64,000 bases of DNA from Chitinophaga sp. Ak27 (GTDB taxonomy: Bacteria > Bacteroidota > Bacteroidia > Chitinophagales > Chitinophagaceae), in NCBI RefSeq assembly GCF_012726295.1, contig NZ_JABAOB010000001.1, forward strand, positions 496,001 to 560,000. The letters are read 5' to 3'. Below, one piece after another: positions 1-9,934 of the stretch. Within the stretch, counting starts at the first letter, position 1; each line of letters starts with the position of its first letter. The notes under the pieces were generated by a model. The model saw only the letters and a list, made by a program, of their open reading frames with translations. It was not told the DNA's origin and did not search any database. A program made the position numbers and the translations under genes.

Positions 1-499
1 TCAGCACCAATTTTGATCGCAGTTTCAGTTTCATCTTCTTCGCGAGTTTCTGGCCGACCATTATTTCATTCTTTTTCACCGGATCAAAGGGCCTTCCCTG
101 GATGATTTTCCTTTGTAGTTGCGACACCTGATATTCCAGCCCGGGAATTACACCATTTATTTGTACGCCCGCACTACCGGTTGGTGTTGCCAGCATGCCC
201 ATAGCAATACTTCTGGACGCAGCAAGCTTAACTTCAGGCATCCCTTTCACTGTCGTCAGTACCCCGGCGCCATTTGCCAATATATACCGGGGATCATAAT
301 CTTCTTTAAATTTGATGTTGTGCATTTGCAGATGCCCCACCTCAGAATCGATTACATTGCGCACCCGGCTTTTCATCATGCCCTCATACAATGCCAGTAC
401 GGAAACACCGGCAAACAATCCAATCGCTATAGATAACATAATAACAATGCTTCGCATTTTATTGCGCCAAATATTCCGCCATGCCATTATGAAAATCAT
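1..499 (-). CDS. ABC transporter permease, LolC/E (MacB/FtsX) type, 3' end beyond window
   Basis: The reading frame is open from ATG at 499 to the window edge, giving about 166 residues of an inner-membrane ABC permease. It begins MIFIMAWRNIWRNKMRS, the basic amphipathic start typical of LolC/LolE/MacB-type permeases, followed by one membrane segment and then the periplasmic MacB-like core domain. A second Met (codon 5, 487) is an alternative start. The gene lies 11 bp after the stop of the other permease and is surely co-transcribed with it. An ATPase gene would be expected beyond position 1 (inference). The substrate cannot be read; the LolA-like first gene suggests lipoproteins or another envelope lipid cargo. 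Confidence 0.85.
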   Translation of the reverse strand, partial: MIFIMAWRNIWRNKMRSIVIMLSIAIGLFAGVSVLALYEGMMKSRVRNVIDSEVGHLQMHNIKFKEDYDPRYILANGAGVLTTVKGMPEVKLAASRSIAMGMLATPTGSAGVQINGVIPGLEYQVSQLQRKIIQGRPFDPVKKNEIMVGQKLAKKMKLKLRSKLVL

Positions 500-510
500 A
501 TCAAAATTTA

Positions 511-1728
511 TTACCGCTTCATAGCTGTTACAGGATCTAGCCTAATTACCTTATATACCGGGTACAGCGATAATAGCAAGCCAATGACCAATACCACCAT
601 CCCCTGATAAGCAAATATCCACACCTCGGTAGAAGCCGGAAATATCGCCTCAAATCCGAATCTTTCATAGGCTTTAGCCGTTTCTCCTCCTATCCTTATA
701 GGATGCCTGTTTAGATAATACACAAGCGGGATACTGGCAATAATGCCCAATAGGCAACCTACGAATACCGTAAAGACCGACTCATATAATAATAATACAA
801 TCAGCATGCTCTTTTTCATGCCAATTGAAACCAGCATACCCATTTCAAACCTTCGCTCCACCATCATCATCAGCAAGGTGCCAAAGATGCCAAAGCAGAT
901 GAGCAGGTACAAGATGCCCTGCACGTATTTCATATTGCTGGAATCGGTTTGAATATGCTGCTTTACCTCCGGTATCATTTCCTCCCACGTCATCACCTCA
1001 AACGCCTGTCCCAACGCGCCATCCAACAATGAACGGATATCCTGCAAATGGCTTGTTTTATTTAATGAAAGAACATAAGAAGTGATCATGCCATCAGCGC
1101 TATAAAAATTTTGTGCCGTCGCTAAAGGCATGAATAATGTCCTGTTGTTGAGGTCGGGAGAGCCAAATTTCACAATTCCCTTTACAAGATACTTACCGGC
1201 TGCAGTGGCGCCCCGATAGCCTTGCCCTATTAATATCACCGTATCATTGGCTGTTAACTTCAGTCGTTCTGCAAGTCCCTGCGACAACAGCACGGCGTAA
1301 TCAGTGTCTTTCAGATAGCTTCCGCGGATAACCTTTTTTTCCAGAGAAGTGATCATATTTTCTTTTCGGGGGTCAATACCTGCCACCAGGCATCCCTTGG
1401 TAATATTAACAGAAGATGCCAAGGCAAAGGATTCAAGCCTGGAAGCAACCATGACCACATTCTTATTATCCAGGATCAGCTGTTCCGTTTCCGGGGATGA
1501 TTTAAAACTATTATCCAGGGTTTGTTCATCCCAAAAGCCTTTCTTATGTACCTGGATGTACCCGGTATAAAAGCTGACCACATTTTTTACCAGGTTACCG
1601 AAAATACCTTCCTTTAAGCTGCTGGCTATAACAGATAAAATAACGGCAAAGAAAATTGCCGCCATCGTAATAGTGGTTCTGCTGCGGTTACGCCACATAT
1701 TTTTCCAGGCCATTTTTATCAGCCACAT
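511..1728 (-). CDS. ABC transporter permease, LolC/E (MacB/FtsX) type
   Basis: This 405-residue protein has the MacB/FtsX permease layout. It starts MWLIKMAWKNMWRNRSRT, has one membrane helix at about 17-38, a large periplasmic MacB-type domain, and three membrane helices at about 270-290, 310-340 and 370-395. It ends with the usual short basic tail (RLDPVTAMKR). It sits 1 bp after the LolA-like gene and 11 bp before a second permease, so the two permeases could form a heterodimer as in LolCE. The family assignment is firm, the substrate is not visible. Confidence 0.88.
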   Translation of the reverse strand: MWLIKMAWKNMWRNRSRTTITMAAIFFAVILSVIASSLKEGIFGNLVKNVVSFYTGYIQVHKKGFWDEQTLDNSFKSSPETEQLILDNKNVVMVASRLESFALASSVNITKGCLVAGIDPRKENMITSLEKKVIRGSYLKDTDYAVLLSQGLAERLKLTANDTVILIGQGYRGATAAGKYLVKGIVKFGSPDLNNRTLFMPLATAQNFYSADGMITSYVLSLNKTSHLQDIRSLLDGALGQAFEVMTWEEMIPEVKQHIQTDSSNMKYVQGILYLLICFGIFGTLLMMMVERRFEMGMLVSIGMKKSMLIVLLLYESVFTVFVGCLLGIIASIPLVYYLNRHPIRIGGETAKAYERFGFEAIFPASTEVWIFAYQGMVVLVIGLLLSLYPVYKVIRLDPVTAMKR

Positions 1729-1729
1729 G

Positions 1730-2470
1730 CTAATTCAAAGTTTTCATTTTCTCGGTAGAGAAAAAATCATCGTCAATCGGAGCATTATACAGCATACTCT
1801 TATAAATCATTTCTGTTCTTTGTCCTTTTTTATCAGCTGGAATCATCTCAAAACGGGTAGGAATGATGCGGTCATGCATCAATTTTATATCATAACTGTT
1901 CATTGTGTTAATAAGCTGACCGTCGTCGTCATAAAAACGACTGTGGAGCTCCAGGAAATCTTTTTTATCGATACACAGGATCACTTTACTCCATATGATG
2001 GCAGCAGACGGTTTCGGTATCATGCGGATAATATAACAGCTCCTGTCTTGAATAACTGTATCTCCCATAATGGTGTGGTCATAATCTTCCACCGTTGAGG
2101 ATTCCTTAATCAGGTCGTCGTTTGTGAAATCGGTTCCCATCCAGCTTTGCCCCATCATTGAAGGAGGAAGTTTAATATTGCGTTCGAGTACCGGCATCCA
2201 GTTCCATACTTCCTTTTTCCTTTTTAGGAAAACAATGCCTTTGTCTTTTGCAGGTGCCGTCAGCAAGATCATTGCCAGGTTATTTCCTTTCATCCATATT
2301 TTACATTGCATTTCCCGGTTCCATGCCGGGCGGATAATTTTAATAACCATTTCTGCTTGCATGGTGCTTCCCCTCATTTTCTCATCAGCTTTCTTTACAA
2401 TTTCTCTGGCATCCTGAGCAAAAGACCTTAAAAAAGATAAAATGGAAAATATGATAGCTACCACTCTCAT
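1730..2470 (-). CDS. LolA-like outer-membrane lipoprotein-sorting protein
   Basis: This 246-residue protein has an N-terminal signal peptide (hydrophobic residues 3-17, cleavage near SFAQ-D) and then a LolA-fold domain of the 'outer membrane lipoprotein-sorting protein' family (PF17131-like). Indicative stretches are ADEKMRGSTMQAEMVIKI, the WNWMPVLERNIKLPPSMMGQSW region and the C-terminal DDDFFSTEKMKTL. In this family a periplasmic beta-barrel carries a hydrophobic cargo. It is the first gene of a three-gene operon with two LolC/E-type permeases, which supports a role in extracting or moving lipid-anchored cargo. Two Crp/Fnr-like palindromes lie 53-86 bp upstream of the start. Confidence 0.85.
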   Translation of the reverse strand: MRVVAIIFSILSFLRSFAQDAREIVKKADEKMRGSTMQAEMVIKIIRPAWNREMQCKIWMKGNNLAMILLTAPAKDKGIVFLKRKKEVWNWMPVLERNIKLPPSMMGQSWMGTDFTNDDLIKESSTVEDYDHTIMGDTVIQDRSCYIIRMIPKPSAAIIWSKVILCIDKKDFLELHSRFYDDDGQLINTMNSYDIKLMHDRIIPTRFEMIPADKKGQRTEMIYKSMLYNAPIDDDFFSTEKMKTLN

Positions 2471-2522
2471 GTGTATAAATTATCTACAATCTAAAACTAG
2501 GAAAACCAAAGGTTGCGGATAA

Positions 2523-2556
2523 TGATGCACATCACGCCAAAAAATGACATACGTCA
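2523..2556. promoter_or_regulatory. Two TGA(N6)TCA palindromes in a divergent promoter region
   Basis: TGATGCACATCA (2523-2534) and TGACATACGTCA (2545-2556) both have perfect TGA...TCA arms. Their centres are 22 bp apart, close to two helical turns. They lie between the LolA-like gene (start 2470, minus) and the flavoprotein gene (start 2758, plus). The second is identical to the 12-mer at 28055-28066, beside a Crp/Fnr-family gene. Crp/Fnr proteins bind sites of this shape, so these are candidate operators. The rest of the 287-bp gap holds no gene that I can see. Confidence 0.55.
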
Positions 2557-2757
2557 GTATTGCGTCAGGCAGTTATAAGAGATACTCCTGTGAACCTGCT
2601 CCTGATTACAATTGATTGAATAATATGAGCCATATCAGTATTCACAATGATGGAAATCATTTCGATGGAATATTATTAACCAGACCTTCGTGCAAAAGGT
2701 TTTAAGGTTCCGCGCGCTATATGGATATTTTAATTATTCATTATAAGATCAAATTTT

Positions 2758-4023
2758 ATGGCAAAGCCTCACATAGTTATCCTTGGCTGCAACTTCGCCG
2801 GCCTGACCACTGCCAGGTACATTCATGCTTTAGTGAAGGGAAAAGCCAACATCACCATTATTGATCGTAAATCACTGCTCACCTTTGTTCCCAATATCCC
2901 GCTCCAGGTTTTGGCGAATATTAATCCGGCTATCGACCTCCAATATAAATTCATGTCATACTTAGAACAAGACGGCAGTGAATTTATCCAGGCAGAAATC
3001 ACTGCGATTGATGCAAATACAAATACTGTTTTTTATCAACCCAACGAAAGGCCAGGCCATCCTGTAAGAAGAATCAGCTACGATTACCTGGTTATTGCAT
3101 TAGGGAACCATTTGGCGTATGATGCTATTGAAGGATTTAGTGAATTCGGTCATAGTGTTACAGACACATTTCTGGGCAACCGGCTAAGAAACTATTTGCA
3201 TAACGAATACAAAGGCGGCCCAATTGCCATTACCTCAGATGTTTTCCACCAGGGTAAGAGCGATCTGCTGCCTCAAAATTTGCCCATAGCGTTGACTGCC
3301 TGCGAAGGTCCACCGGTTGAGCTGGCTTTTTCACTGGCACACTGGCTGGAAAAAAGGCACAAAGGAGATGCGGCGACCATTTATCTATCTACGCCTGCAA
3401 AGGTAATTGCCGAAGATGCGGGAGAATCCATTTTACAACAGCTATTGCCCATGATGACCAAAATGGGATATAACTACCAGGCAAACACCCTTGGGATTAA
3501 AAGGATCTATGATGGCGGAATTGAATTTAATGACGGCAGCTCCCGGGAAGCCGAAATCTCCATTCTTTTTCCAGACTGGCAGGCACATTCATTTCTAAAG
3601 GGGTTACCCTTTACAGATGACAGAGGCTTTGTGATAACTGATCTGTATATGCGCAACCCTGTGTACCAGAATATTTTTGCGGTTGGAGATGCCGCCTCCA
3701 TTACCGTTCCAAAAATTGGCTCACTGGGCCATATGGAAGCCGAAATATTGGCTCATTCGTTAGCAAAAGATCTGGGCGCTATTAAAGAAGAGATAAAACC
3801 TATGGCGTTTGAGCTTTTATGCATGGGCGACATGGGAGGCATTAAAGGCTTTTATATGCGAACTAATGAATGGTGGGGTGGAAAAGAAAGCCATCTCGAA
3901 ATGGGCATTACACCTTACGCGCTCAAGATGGGCTTTAAACAAATGTATTACACCCTCGGAGGGAAAATACCTCACTGGGGATTAGCATTAAGTGAAATCA
4001 TAGCTGATCATACGATTATCTAA
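2758..4023 (+). CDS. FAD-dependent oxidoreductase of the sulfide:quinone reductase / NDH-2 family
   Basis: The 421-residue protein starts with a Rossmann FAD motif (VILGCNFAGLTTARYI), has the YDYLVIALG strand at about 109-117 and the second flavin-binding motif IFAVGDAASI at about 305-314, as in SQR and type II NADH dehydrogenases. It has only three cysteines: C11, C182 in ACEGPPVE and C355 in LLCMGDMG. C182 and C355 lie in contexts like the two redox cysteines of sulfide:quinone reductases, which makes SQR more likely than NDH-2. Such enzymes sit on the inner face of the membrane and reduce quinone. There is no signal peptide, and the C-terminus (residues 378-415) has the amphipathic character used for membrane attachment. 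It lies 178 bp upstream of the efflux operon and may have its own promoter. Confidence 0.75.
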   Translation: MAKPHIVILGCNFAGLTTARYIHALVKGKANITIIDRKSLLTFVPNIPLQVLANINPAIDLQYKFMSYLEQDGSEFIQAEITAIDANTNTVFYQPNERPGHPVRRISYDYLVIALGNHLAYDAIEGFSEFGHSVTDTFLGNRLRNYLHNEYKGGPIAITSDVFHQGKSDLLPQNLPIALTACEGPPVELAFSLAHWLEKRHKGDAATIYLSTPAKVIAEDAGESILQQLLPMMTKMGYNYQANTLGIKRIYDGGIEFNDGSSREAEISILFPDWQAHSFLKGLPFTDDRGFVITDLYMRNPVYQNIFAVGDAASITVPKIGSLGHMEAEILAHSLAKDLGAIKEEIKPMAFELLCMGDMGGIKGFYMRTNEWWGGKESHLEMGITPYALKMGFKQMYYTLGGKIPHWGLALSEIIADHTII

Positions 4024-4177
4024 ATCAACAAAAATAGCATCGCCGGTAATATCCGCTGGAATAGTTATCCGGCTGCTTTCTTACGCCTGAACATTCCGAA
4101 GGCTGCCGGTAGTTGACGTATGGGTCTTAATCACCTCCAATGTAACAAATGTCACCGTCGCCGTCTTTTGTCAACAT

Positions 4178-4185
4178 TAATTTTG
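4178..4185 (+). promoter_or_regulatory. Candidate -7 element (TAnnTTTG) for the efflux operon
   Basis: TAATTTTG matches the Bacteroidota housekeeping -7 consensus TAnnTTTG and lies 16 bp before the TolC start codon, so the leader would be very short. I see no clear -33 TTTG at the right spacing. At 4114-4125 the sequence TGACGTATGGGT matches 9 of 12 positions of the reverse complement of the palindrome at 2545, a possible half-site. Confidence 0.4.
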
Positions 4186-4201
4186 TTAAAAATTAAAGTA
4201 A

Positions 4202-5545
4202 ATGAGCCGGACAAAATACTTCACTACATGGTTCGTTATTGTATCCATTCTTCTTTCCGCATTTACCGGTAAGGTGGCAGGGCAGGAAATTGTGAGGGAT
4301 ATAAGCCTTAATGAAGCTATTGCAGCAGCGTTAAACAATAACAAAGACATCCACCTGGCCAGGATTGATCAAAATATAGCCGCCATCAATTTCAAAAAGA
4401 CAACTGCCATTTTCCTCCCCCAGGTGAGTCTTTCCTATACCGGTATTCGCACCAATGATCCGTTGAATGCATTTGGATTTAAGCTGGAACAGAGAACGAT
4501 TACACAAAATGACTTCAATCCTGCCCTCCTGAATAACCCCAATGCCACCTCTGATTATATGACCAAACTGGAAGTACAGCAGCCATTGGTCAATATAGAT
4601 ATGCTGTATCAACGGATGGGCGCAAAAAAACAAACCGAGGCTTATCAGTACAAAACCCAGCGTACTAAAGAATATCTAACGTTTGAGGTACAAAAGGCCT
4701 ACCTGCAATTACAGCTGGCATATGACGCATTAAAAGTACTAGAGGAAGCATTACAAACAGCAAAATCAGTTTACGCCTTTACAGATAACCATTTCAAGCA
4801 AGGCTTAATTCAAAAGTCAGACCTGTTAAATGCGAAGGTGCATATCACGTCTGTTGAAAGCAGCCAGGCCAAAGCACAAAGCGGCATAAAAAACGCATCG
4901 GATTACCTTAGTCTTCTAATGGGGCAACCTTCAGGAACTATTTACAAACCTCATGGGGAGCTCCAGGCCCAGCCTGCAGCTTTGGATAGCGGCCGGTACA
5001 TATATCCCGGCAGATCCGATTTCATGGCCATACAAAAAGCCATTGAAGCATCTGACCTGATGATTAAATCAAGCCAGATGAGTTACCTCCCCAGGCTTAA
5101 CGCATTTGGCAATTACCAGTATAACGACAGTCGTATAACAGGCTTTGGTGCAAATTCTTATTTCTTTGGCGTCCAGTTGTCCTGGAATATTTTTACCGGG
5201 AACAAAACAAAGAATGCTATTGCCATGCAAAAATCAGAGCGGGACAAACTGGTTACCCAGCTGGCGCAGCAAAAGGAGCAAAGTCAAACGGATCTGGACA
5301 AGGCCTACAGGGACCTGTCGGATGCACGGTTTGAAATTCAACAGGGAAAGGAAGCCGTTGAACAGGCAACAGAATCGTTACGCATCTTACAAAACCGTTA
5401 TAACCAGGGCCTGGTAAACACCACAGATGTACTAATGGCAGAAACGCAGCTCTCGCAGCTTAAATTTTCGCTTGCACAAGCTCAATTTTCCTCCAATGTT
5501 ACCATGGCTTATATCCAATTTCTAACCTCCACTACCAACAAATAG
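4202..5545 (+). CDS. TolC-family outer-membrane efflux protein
   Basis: The 447-residue protein has a signal peptide (residues 1-27, ending near KVAGQ) and two outer-membrane efflux protein repeats of long alpha-helices, visible in the Gln/Ala/Lys-rich heptads around 155-245 and 335-440. The repeats carry TolC-like motifs such as KTQRTKEYLTFEVQKAYLQL and YRDLSDARFEIQQ. Trimers of such proteins form the exit duct through the outer membrane and periplasm. It is the first gene of an operon with the adaptor 8 bp downstream and the RND pump after that. Confidence 0.92.
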   Translation: MSRTKYFTTWFVIVSILLSAFTGKVAGQEIVRDISLNEAIAAALNNNKDIHLARIDQNIAAINFKKTTAIFLPQVSLSYTGIRTNDPLNAFGFKLEQRTITQNDFNPALLNNPNATSDYMTKLEVQQPLVNIDMLYQRMGAKKQTEAYQYKTQRTKEYLTFEVQKAYLQLQLAYDALKVLEEALQTAKSVYAFTDNHFKQGLIQKSDLLNAKVHITSVESSQAKAQSGIKNASDYLSLLMGQPSGTIYKPHGELQAQPAALDSGRYIYPGRSDFMAIQKAIEASDLMIKSSQMSYLPRLNAFGNYQYNDSRITGFGANSYFFGVQLSWNIFTGNKTKNAIAMQKSERDKLVTQLAQQKEQSQTDLDKAYRDLSDARFEIQQGKEAVEQATESLRILQNRYNQGLVNTTDVLMAETQLSQLKFSLAQAQFSSNVTMAYIQFLTSTTNK

Positions 5546-5553
5546 ATAATTAT

Positions 5554-6663
5554 ATGAGACCAGCTATAAATACGACCAGGATACTACAACTACTTGCCGG
5601 AGTTAGTTTATTGGTAATGAGCGCCTGCTCTCCCCATGATAAAAAGGGAACTCCAACCGGCGTCGATACGGCAATTCTGGTAACAGTAAGCCAACCCGCT
5701 ACCGACGGACAGGAAGGTCTAAATGTAAGCGGCCGGATAGAGGCCGGTCAAACCGCCAATATCAGCACCAGGATAATGGGATACATTACCAGGCTAAATG
5801 TAAAAGTGGGGGATCCCGTTAATAAAGGACAGTTACTGGTAACAATAAGCAATGATGATATCCTGGCAAAAAGAGCCCAGGCCGACGCGATGATCGCTGA
5901 AGCTGAAGCGGGATACAAAAGCGCTCAAAGGGACTACGAGCGGTTTAACAACTTATACAAACAGCAAAGCGCATCGGCGAAAGAGCTGGATAATGTTACG
6001 CTACAATACAATTCTGCCAAATCAAGACTGGATGCAGCTAAACAAATGCGTAATGAAATAAACGCCACATTGAACTATACCAATTTAGTAGCTCCATTCT
6101 CCGGAACCGTCACACAAAAGTTAATGGACGCCGGCAGTATGGCTAGTCCTGGTATGCCGATACTAACTATTGAACAAAACGGCAATTACCAGGTAAGTGC
6201 TGTTGTTCCTGAAAATTCAATCAGCCAAGTAGCCCAGGGTGCTGAAGTGACCGTAAGTATCAACGCAGTTAACAAGGTGATTAAAGGTACTGTGGCACAG
6301 ATCAATCAATCTTCGCAGTTTACGGGTGGACAATACCTTATCAAGGTACATATCCCGGATAATGAGAAACAAGGCCTGCTTTCAGGGATGTATGCTAATA
6401 TTCTCATCCCGGTAAAACAATCCGCTCAAAATACTGCCGGCAATGACCAGGTAATGGTGCCGGTATCCTGCATCGAGTATAAAGACCAGCTAACAGGTAT
6501 ATACACTATAGGCAACAACAACACCGCCCTGCTACGTTGGGTAAGGCTGGGTAAGACGGTGGGAAATCAGGTGGAAGTATTAAGCGGCCTGGCTGCTCAT
6601 GAACAATTTATTGCCAGTGCTGATGGCCGGCTATTTAACGGTGCTGCAGTTAAAATTAAATAA
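5554..6663 (+). CDS. RND efflux periplasmic adaptor (membrane fusion protein)
   Basis: This 369-residue protein is a predicted lipoprotein with the lipobox LVMSAC at C25. It has the lipoyl/barrel-sandwich halves (about 62-100 and 170-200), a short helical hairpin between them (about 100-165) and beta-barrel plus membrane-proximal domains to the C-terminus, in the order of the HlyD_D23/AcrA-type adaptors. The motif RIMGYITRLNVKVGDPVNKG marks the biotinyl-lipoyl-like domain. It links the inner-membrane pump to the TolC protein. It follows the TolC gene by 8 bp and precedes the pump by 46 bp. Confidence 0.92.
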   Translation: MRPAINTTRILQLLAGVSLLVMSACSPHDKKGTPTGVDTAILVTVSQPATDGQEGLNVSGRIEAGQTANISTRIMGYITRLNVKVGDPVNKGQLLVTISNDDILAKRAQADAMIAEAEAGYKSAQRDYERFNNLYKQQSASAKELDNVTLQYNSAKSRLDAAKQMRNEINATLNYTNLVAPFSGTVTQKLMDAGSMASPGMPILTIEQNGNYQVSAVVPENSISQVAQGAEVTVSINAVNKVIKGTVAQINQSSQFTGGQYLIKVHIPDNEKQGLLSGMYANILIPVKQSAQNTAGNDQVMVPVSCIEYKDQLTGIYTIGNNNTALLRWVRLGKTVGNQVEVLSGLAAHEQFIASADGRLFNGAAVKIK

Positions 6664-6709
6664 CGACGGCGCGCAACAGCTTCGTTGTCATTAACTATAA
6701 ATCATCATA

Positions 6710-9700
6710 ATGAAAAACGGATTTTCAGGAAACATAGCAAAGGCATTCATACAATCGAAATTAACGATTCTGTTGATGATCGCCTTTTTACTGATCGGAG
6801 GCTATAGTACCTTTCTGATTCCACGTGAGGAAGAGCCCCAGATACAGGTACCCATGGCTGATATTTTTATTGGTTACCCGGGTGCTACCCCAAAAGATGT
6901 GGAAACCAAAGTAGCAGCGCCAATTGAGAAAATGATCTCCAATATTAAAGGCGTAGAATACGTGTATTCTACCTCCATGCAGGGGCAGGCAATGGTGATC
7001 GTCCAGTTTTATGTAGGCGAAGATGTAGAACGCTCACTGGTAAAATTGTATAGTGAGCTGATGAAAAATATGGATAAAATGCCGCAGGGCGTTACCCTTC
7101 CATTGATCAAAACACGGGCTATAGACGATGTTCCTGTGCTCGGCCTCACTATCTGGAGTGATAAATATGACGATTATCAGTTGAAGCTGATCGGGCAGGA
7201 ACTGGCCAATGAGATTAAAAAAACAAACGATGTTTCAGACGTCAATATTCTTGGGGGACGCAACCGCGAGGTAAAAGTATTACTCGATAAAAATAAGATG
7301 GCAGAAAACCATGTTGACTTTTTATCCCTCAGCAAACAGATCCAGGGCAGTAATATACAACTGCAAAGCGGAACGCTGCTTCAAAAGGACACTGCTTTTT
7401 CTGTGGAAACCGGTAACTTTTTGGCGAGTGTTGATGATGTTGCCAATTTGGTAGTAGGCATAAATCAGCAACAACCAGTTTATCTTAAACAAATAGCCAC
7501 GGTAGAAGAAGGCGCCGAAACGCCTGCTCAATATGTATTGTTTGGATACGGAAAAGCGGATGCATCAAATGCCCGTTCTTTTAAATCCAATTATCCGGCC
7601 ATCACCCTGTCGGTCGCCAAAAAGAAAGGCGCAGACGCCATGAAGTTATCTGAAGCGCTCATAAGTAAGATTAACCATTTAAAAGCCGGTCTATTACCTG
7701 GCGACGTGCATTTAACGGTTACCAGGAACTACGGCGAAACAGCCTCCGATAAAGTGTCTGAATTGCTGTTTCACTTGTTTATTGCCATTGTGGTAGTTAC
7801 TGTATTTGTAATGCTGGCCATGGGATGGCGGGGCGGCCTGGTAGTATTTCTATCCGTACCGGTAACCTTCGCCCTGACACTTTTTGCATACTACTTTATG
7901 CATTACACGCTTAACCGTATTACCCTGTTTGCCCTGGTATTCATAACGGGTATTGTGGTAGATGATTCCATCATCATAGCGGAGAATATGCACCGGCACT
8001 TTAAAATGAAAAAGTTACCTCCACTACAAGCGGCGATATATGCTATCAATGAAGTAGGTAACCCGACCATACTGGCTACTTTTACTGTAATAGCCGCAGT
8101 TTTGCCCATGGCCTTTGTGTCTGGTATGATGGGACCATATATGAGCCCGATGCCTATAGGCGCGTCCATAGCAATGCTATTATCACTAATCGTTGCTTTA
8201 ACGCTTACCCCTTATCTGGGTTATATATTCCTCCGGGAAAAAGAAAAACATAGCGCCCGGGCGGAAGCAACTGAAAACAAAGCACTAGAAGAGACCCGTA
8301 TTTATAAGATATACCGCGCTTTCATCCAGCCTTTGCTGGAAACCCGTTGGAAACGCTGGACGTTCATACTAAGCATCGTGATCATCCTAATGGCCTCACT
8401 GTTTATGTTCTATACCAAAGCAGTTGCGGTAAAAATGCTCCCCTTTGATAATAAGAACGAGTTCCAGGTGATAATTGATATGCCTGAAGGCACTACATTG
8501 GAAAAAACGCAGGCGGTAGCAAAAGATATCGGTGCTTACATCTCAACACAGCCCTTGGTCAGAAATTATCAATCCTACATAGGAACCTCTGCTCCCATCA
8601 GTTTCAATGGGCTGGTACGCCATTATGACCTAAGAAGAGGCAATAACGTTGCGGATATACAGGTAAACCTGGTTGATAAAAAAGACAGGAACCTGCAAAG
8701 TCATAGTATAGCCAAAGAAATGCGCGGCCCCATACAGCACATTGCCCAAAAATACAACGCCAACGTAAAAATTGTAGAAGTACCTCCCGGTCCGCCGGTA
8801 TTATCGACGCTCGTAGCAGAGATTTATGGCCCTGATTATGATGAACAAGTAAAGATCGCAAAACAGGTAAAGGCCCTTTTCAACCAAACAACAGGCGTGG
8901 TGGATGTGGATTGGATGACGGAAGATGATCAGCCGGAATATCATATTGAAGTCAACAAGGAAAAAGCGATGCGCTATGGAATAGCTTCAGCGCAAATAAC
9001 AGCTACCATCAATGCTGCTTTATCAGGTATGCCGGCAGGGAATATCTTCCAGCCGACGGCATACAATCAAACCGCGATAAAGTTGCAGCTGAGTGATGCC
9101 GAAAAAACCAGTATAGACGATGTACTTAACCTGAAAATTGTAAATATGCAGGGTAATGCATTTCCTATCAGGGACCTGGTGACGGTAACCCGGCAGGTGA
9201 AACCAAAAAGTATTTACCGCAAGAACCAAAAAGAAGTAGTGTACGTACTGGCAGACATGGCCGGTAAACTGGAAAGTCCGTCTTATGCCATCTCTGATGT
9301 TTCTGATAAACTAAAAACAGTGCACATACCCAAGGGATATTCACTAAAAGAAGAATATACCCATCAGCCGGAACTGGAAGACAACTATAGCCTGAAATGG
9401 GATGGAGAATGGCAAATCACTTTCGAAGTTTTCAGAGACCTGGGTATCGCCTTCGCAGTGGTGATTATTATGATTTACATCCTAATTGTTGGCTGGTTTC
9501 AGAATTTTACTGTACCACTGGTTATGCTTGCCGCTATCCCGTTATCATTAATCGGTATTGTGGTGGGCCACTGGCTGTTTCATGCCTATTTCACAGCAAC
9601 TTCAATGATTGGCTTTATTGCGCTGGCGGGCGTGATGGTCCGGAACTCCATACTGTTGATTGATTTTATTAATATCCGGCTAAAAGCTGGAATTCCATTA

Positions 9701-9934
9701 AAGCAGGCTATCATAGAAGCCGGAGCGGTACGTACAACCCCTATTTTGCTGACCGCAGGAGCGGTGGCATTAGGGGCAGTGATCATTTTATTTGACCCTA
9801 TCTTCCAGGGATTGGCGATTGCATTAATGGGCGGCACTGTCACCTCTACGTTCCTGACACTGATCGTAGTTCCTTTACTATATTTCAAAATGATGCGTAA
9901 AAAAGAGCTTAAACAATTTAAATCTGGCATATGA
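6710..9934 (+). CDS. RND-family efflux pump (AcrB/MexF superfamily)
   Basis: At 1074 residues this matches the full length of the RND pump family. It has membrane helix 1 at about 15-35, the first porter domain, a helix block at about 345-510, the second porter domain and a final helix block at about 895-1060. The proton-relay pair is visible as VVDDSIIIAEN (D418, D419) in helix 4. It uses the proton gradient to expel substrates captured in the periplasm. The substrate is not evident; the charged residues typical of CusA/CzcA metal pumps were not recognised, so an organic substrate is more likely. The last 4 bp overlap the start of the next gene (ATGA), indicating translational coupling. Confidence 0.93.
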   Translation: MKNGFSGNIAKAFIQSKLTILLMIAFLLIGGYSTFLIPREEEPQIQVPMADIFIGYPGATPKDVETKVAAPIEKMISNIKGVEYVYSTSMQGQAMVIVQFYVGEDVERSLVKLYSELMKNMDKMPQGVTLPLIKTRAIDDVPVLGLTIWSDKYDDYQLKLIGQELANEIKKTNDVSDVNILGGRNREVKVLLDKNKMAENHVDFLSLSKQIQGSNIQLQSGTLLQKDTAFSVETGNFLASVDDVANLVVGINQQQPVYLKQIATVEEGAETPAQYVLFGYGKADASNARSFKSNYPAITLSVAKKKGADAMKLSEALISKINHLKAGLLPGDVHLTVTRNYGETASDKVSELLFHLFIAIVVVTVFVMLAMGWRGGLVVFLSVPVTFALTLFAYYFMHYTLNRITLFALVFITGIVVDDSIIIAENMHRHFKMKKLPPLQAAIYAINEVGNPTILATFTVIAAVLPMAFVSGMMGPYMSPMPIGASIAMLLSLIVALTLTPYLGYIFLREKEKHSARAEATENKALEETRIYKIYRAFIQPLLETRWKRWTFILSIVIILMASLFMFYTKAVAVKMLPFDNKNEFQVIIDMPEGTTLEKTQAVAKDIGAYISTQPLVRNYQSYIGTSAPISFNGLVRHYDLRRGNNVADIQVNLVDKKDRNLQSHSIAKEMRGPIQHIAQKYNANVKIVEVPPGPPVLSTLVAEIYGPDYDEQVKIAKQVKALFNQTTGVVDVDWMTEDDQPEYHIEVNKEKAMRYGIASAQITATINAALSGMPAGNIFQPTAYNQTAIKLQLSDAEKTSIDDVLNLKIVNMQGNAFPIRDLVTVTRQVKPKSIYRKNQKEVVYVLADMAGKLESPSYAISDVSDKLKTVHIPKGYSLKEEYTHQPELEDNYSLKWDGEWQITFEVFRDLGIAFAVVIIMIYILIVGWFQNFTVPLVMLAAIPLSLIGIVVGHWLFHAYFTATSMIGFIALAGVMVRNSILLIDFINIRLKAGIPLKQAIIEAGAVRTTPILLTAGAVALGAVIILFDPIFQGLAIALMGGTVTSTFLTLIVVPLLYFKMMRKKELKQFKSGI

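Noticed and set aside
2758..4023. Plain type II NADH dehydrogenase for the flavoprotein
   Set aside because: The two cysteines in SQR-like contexts and the missing C-terminal NDH-2 motifs favour SQR-like, though NDH-2 is not fully excluded.
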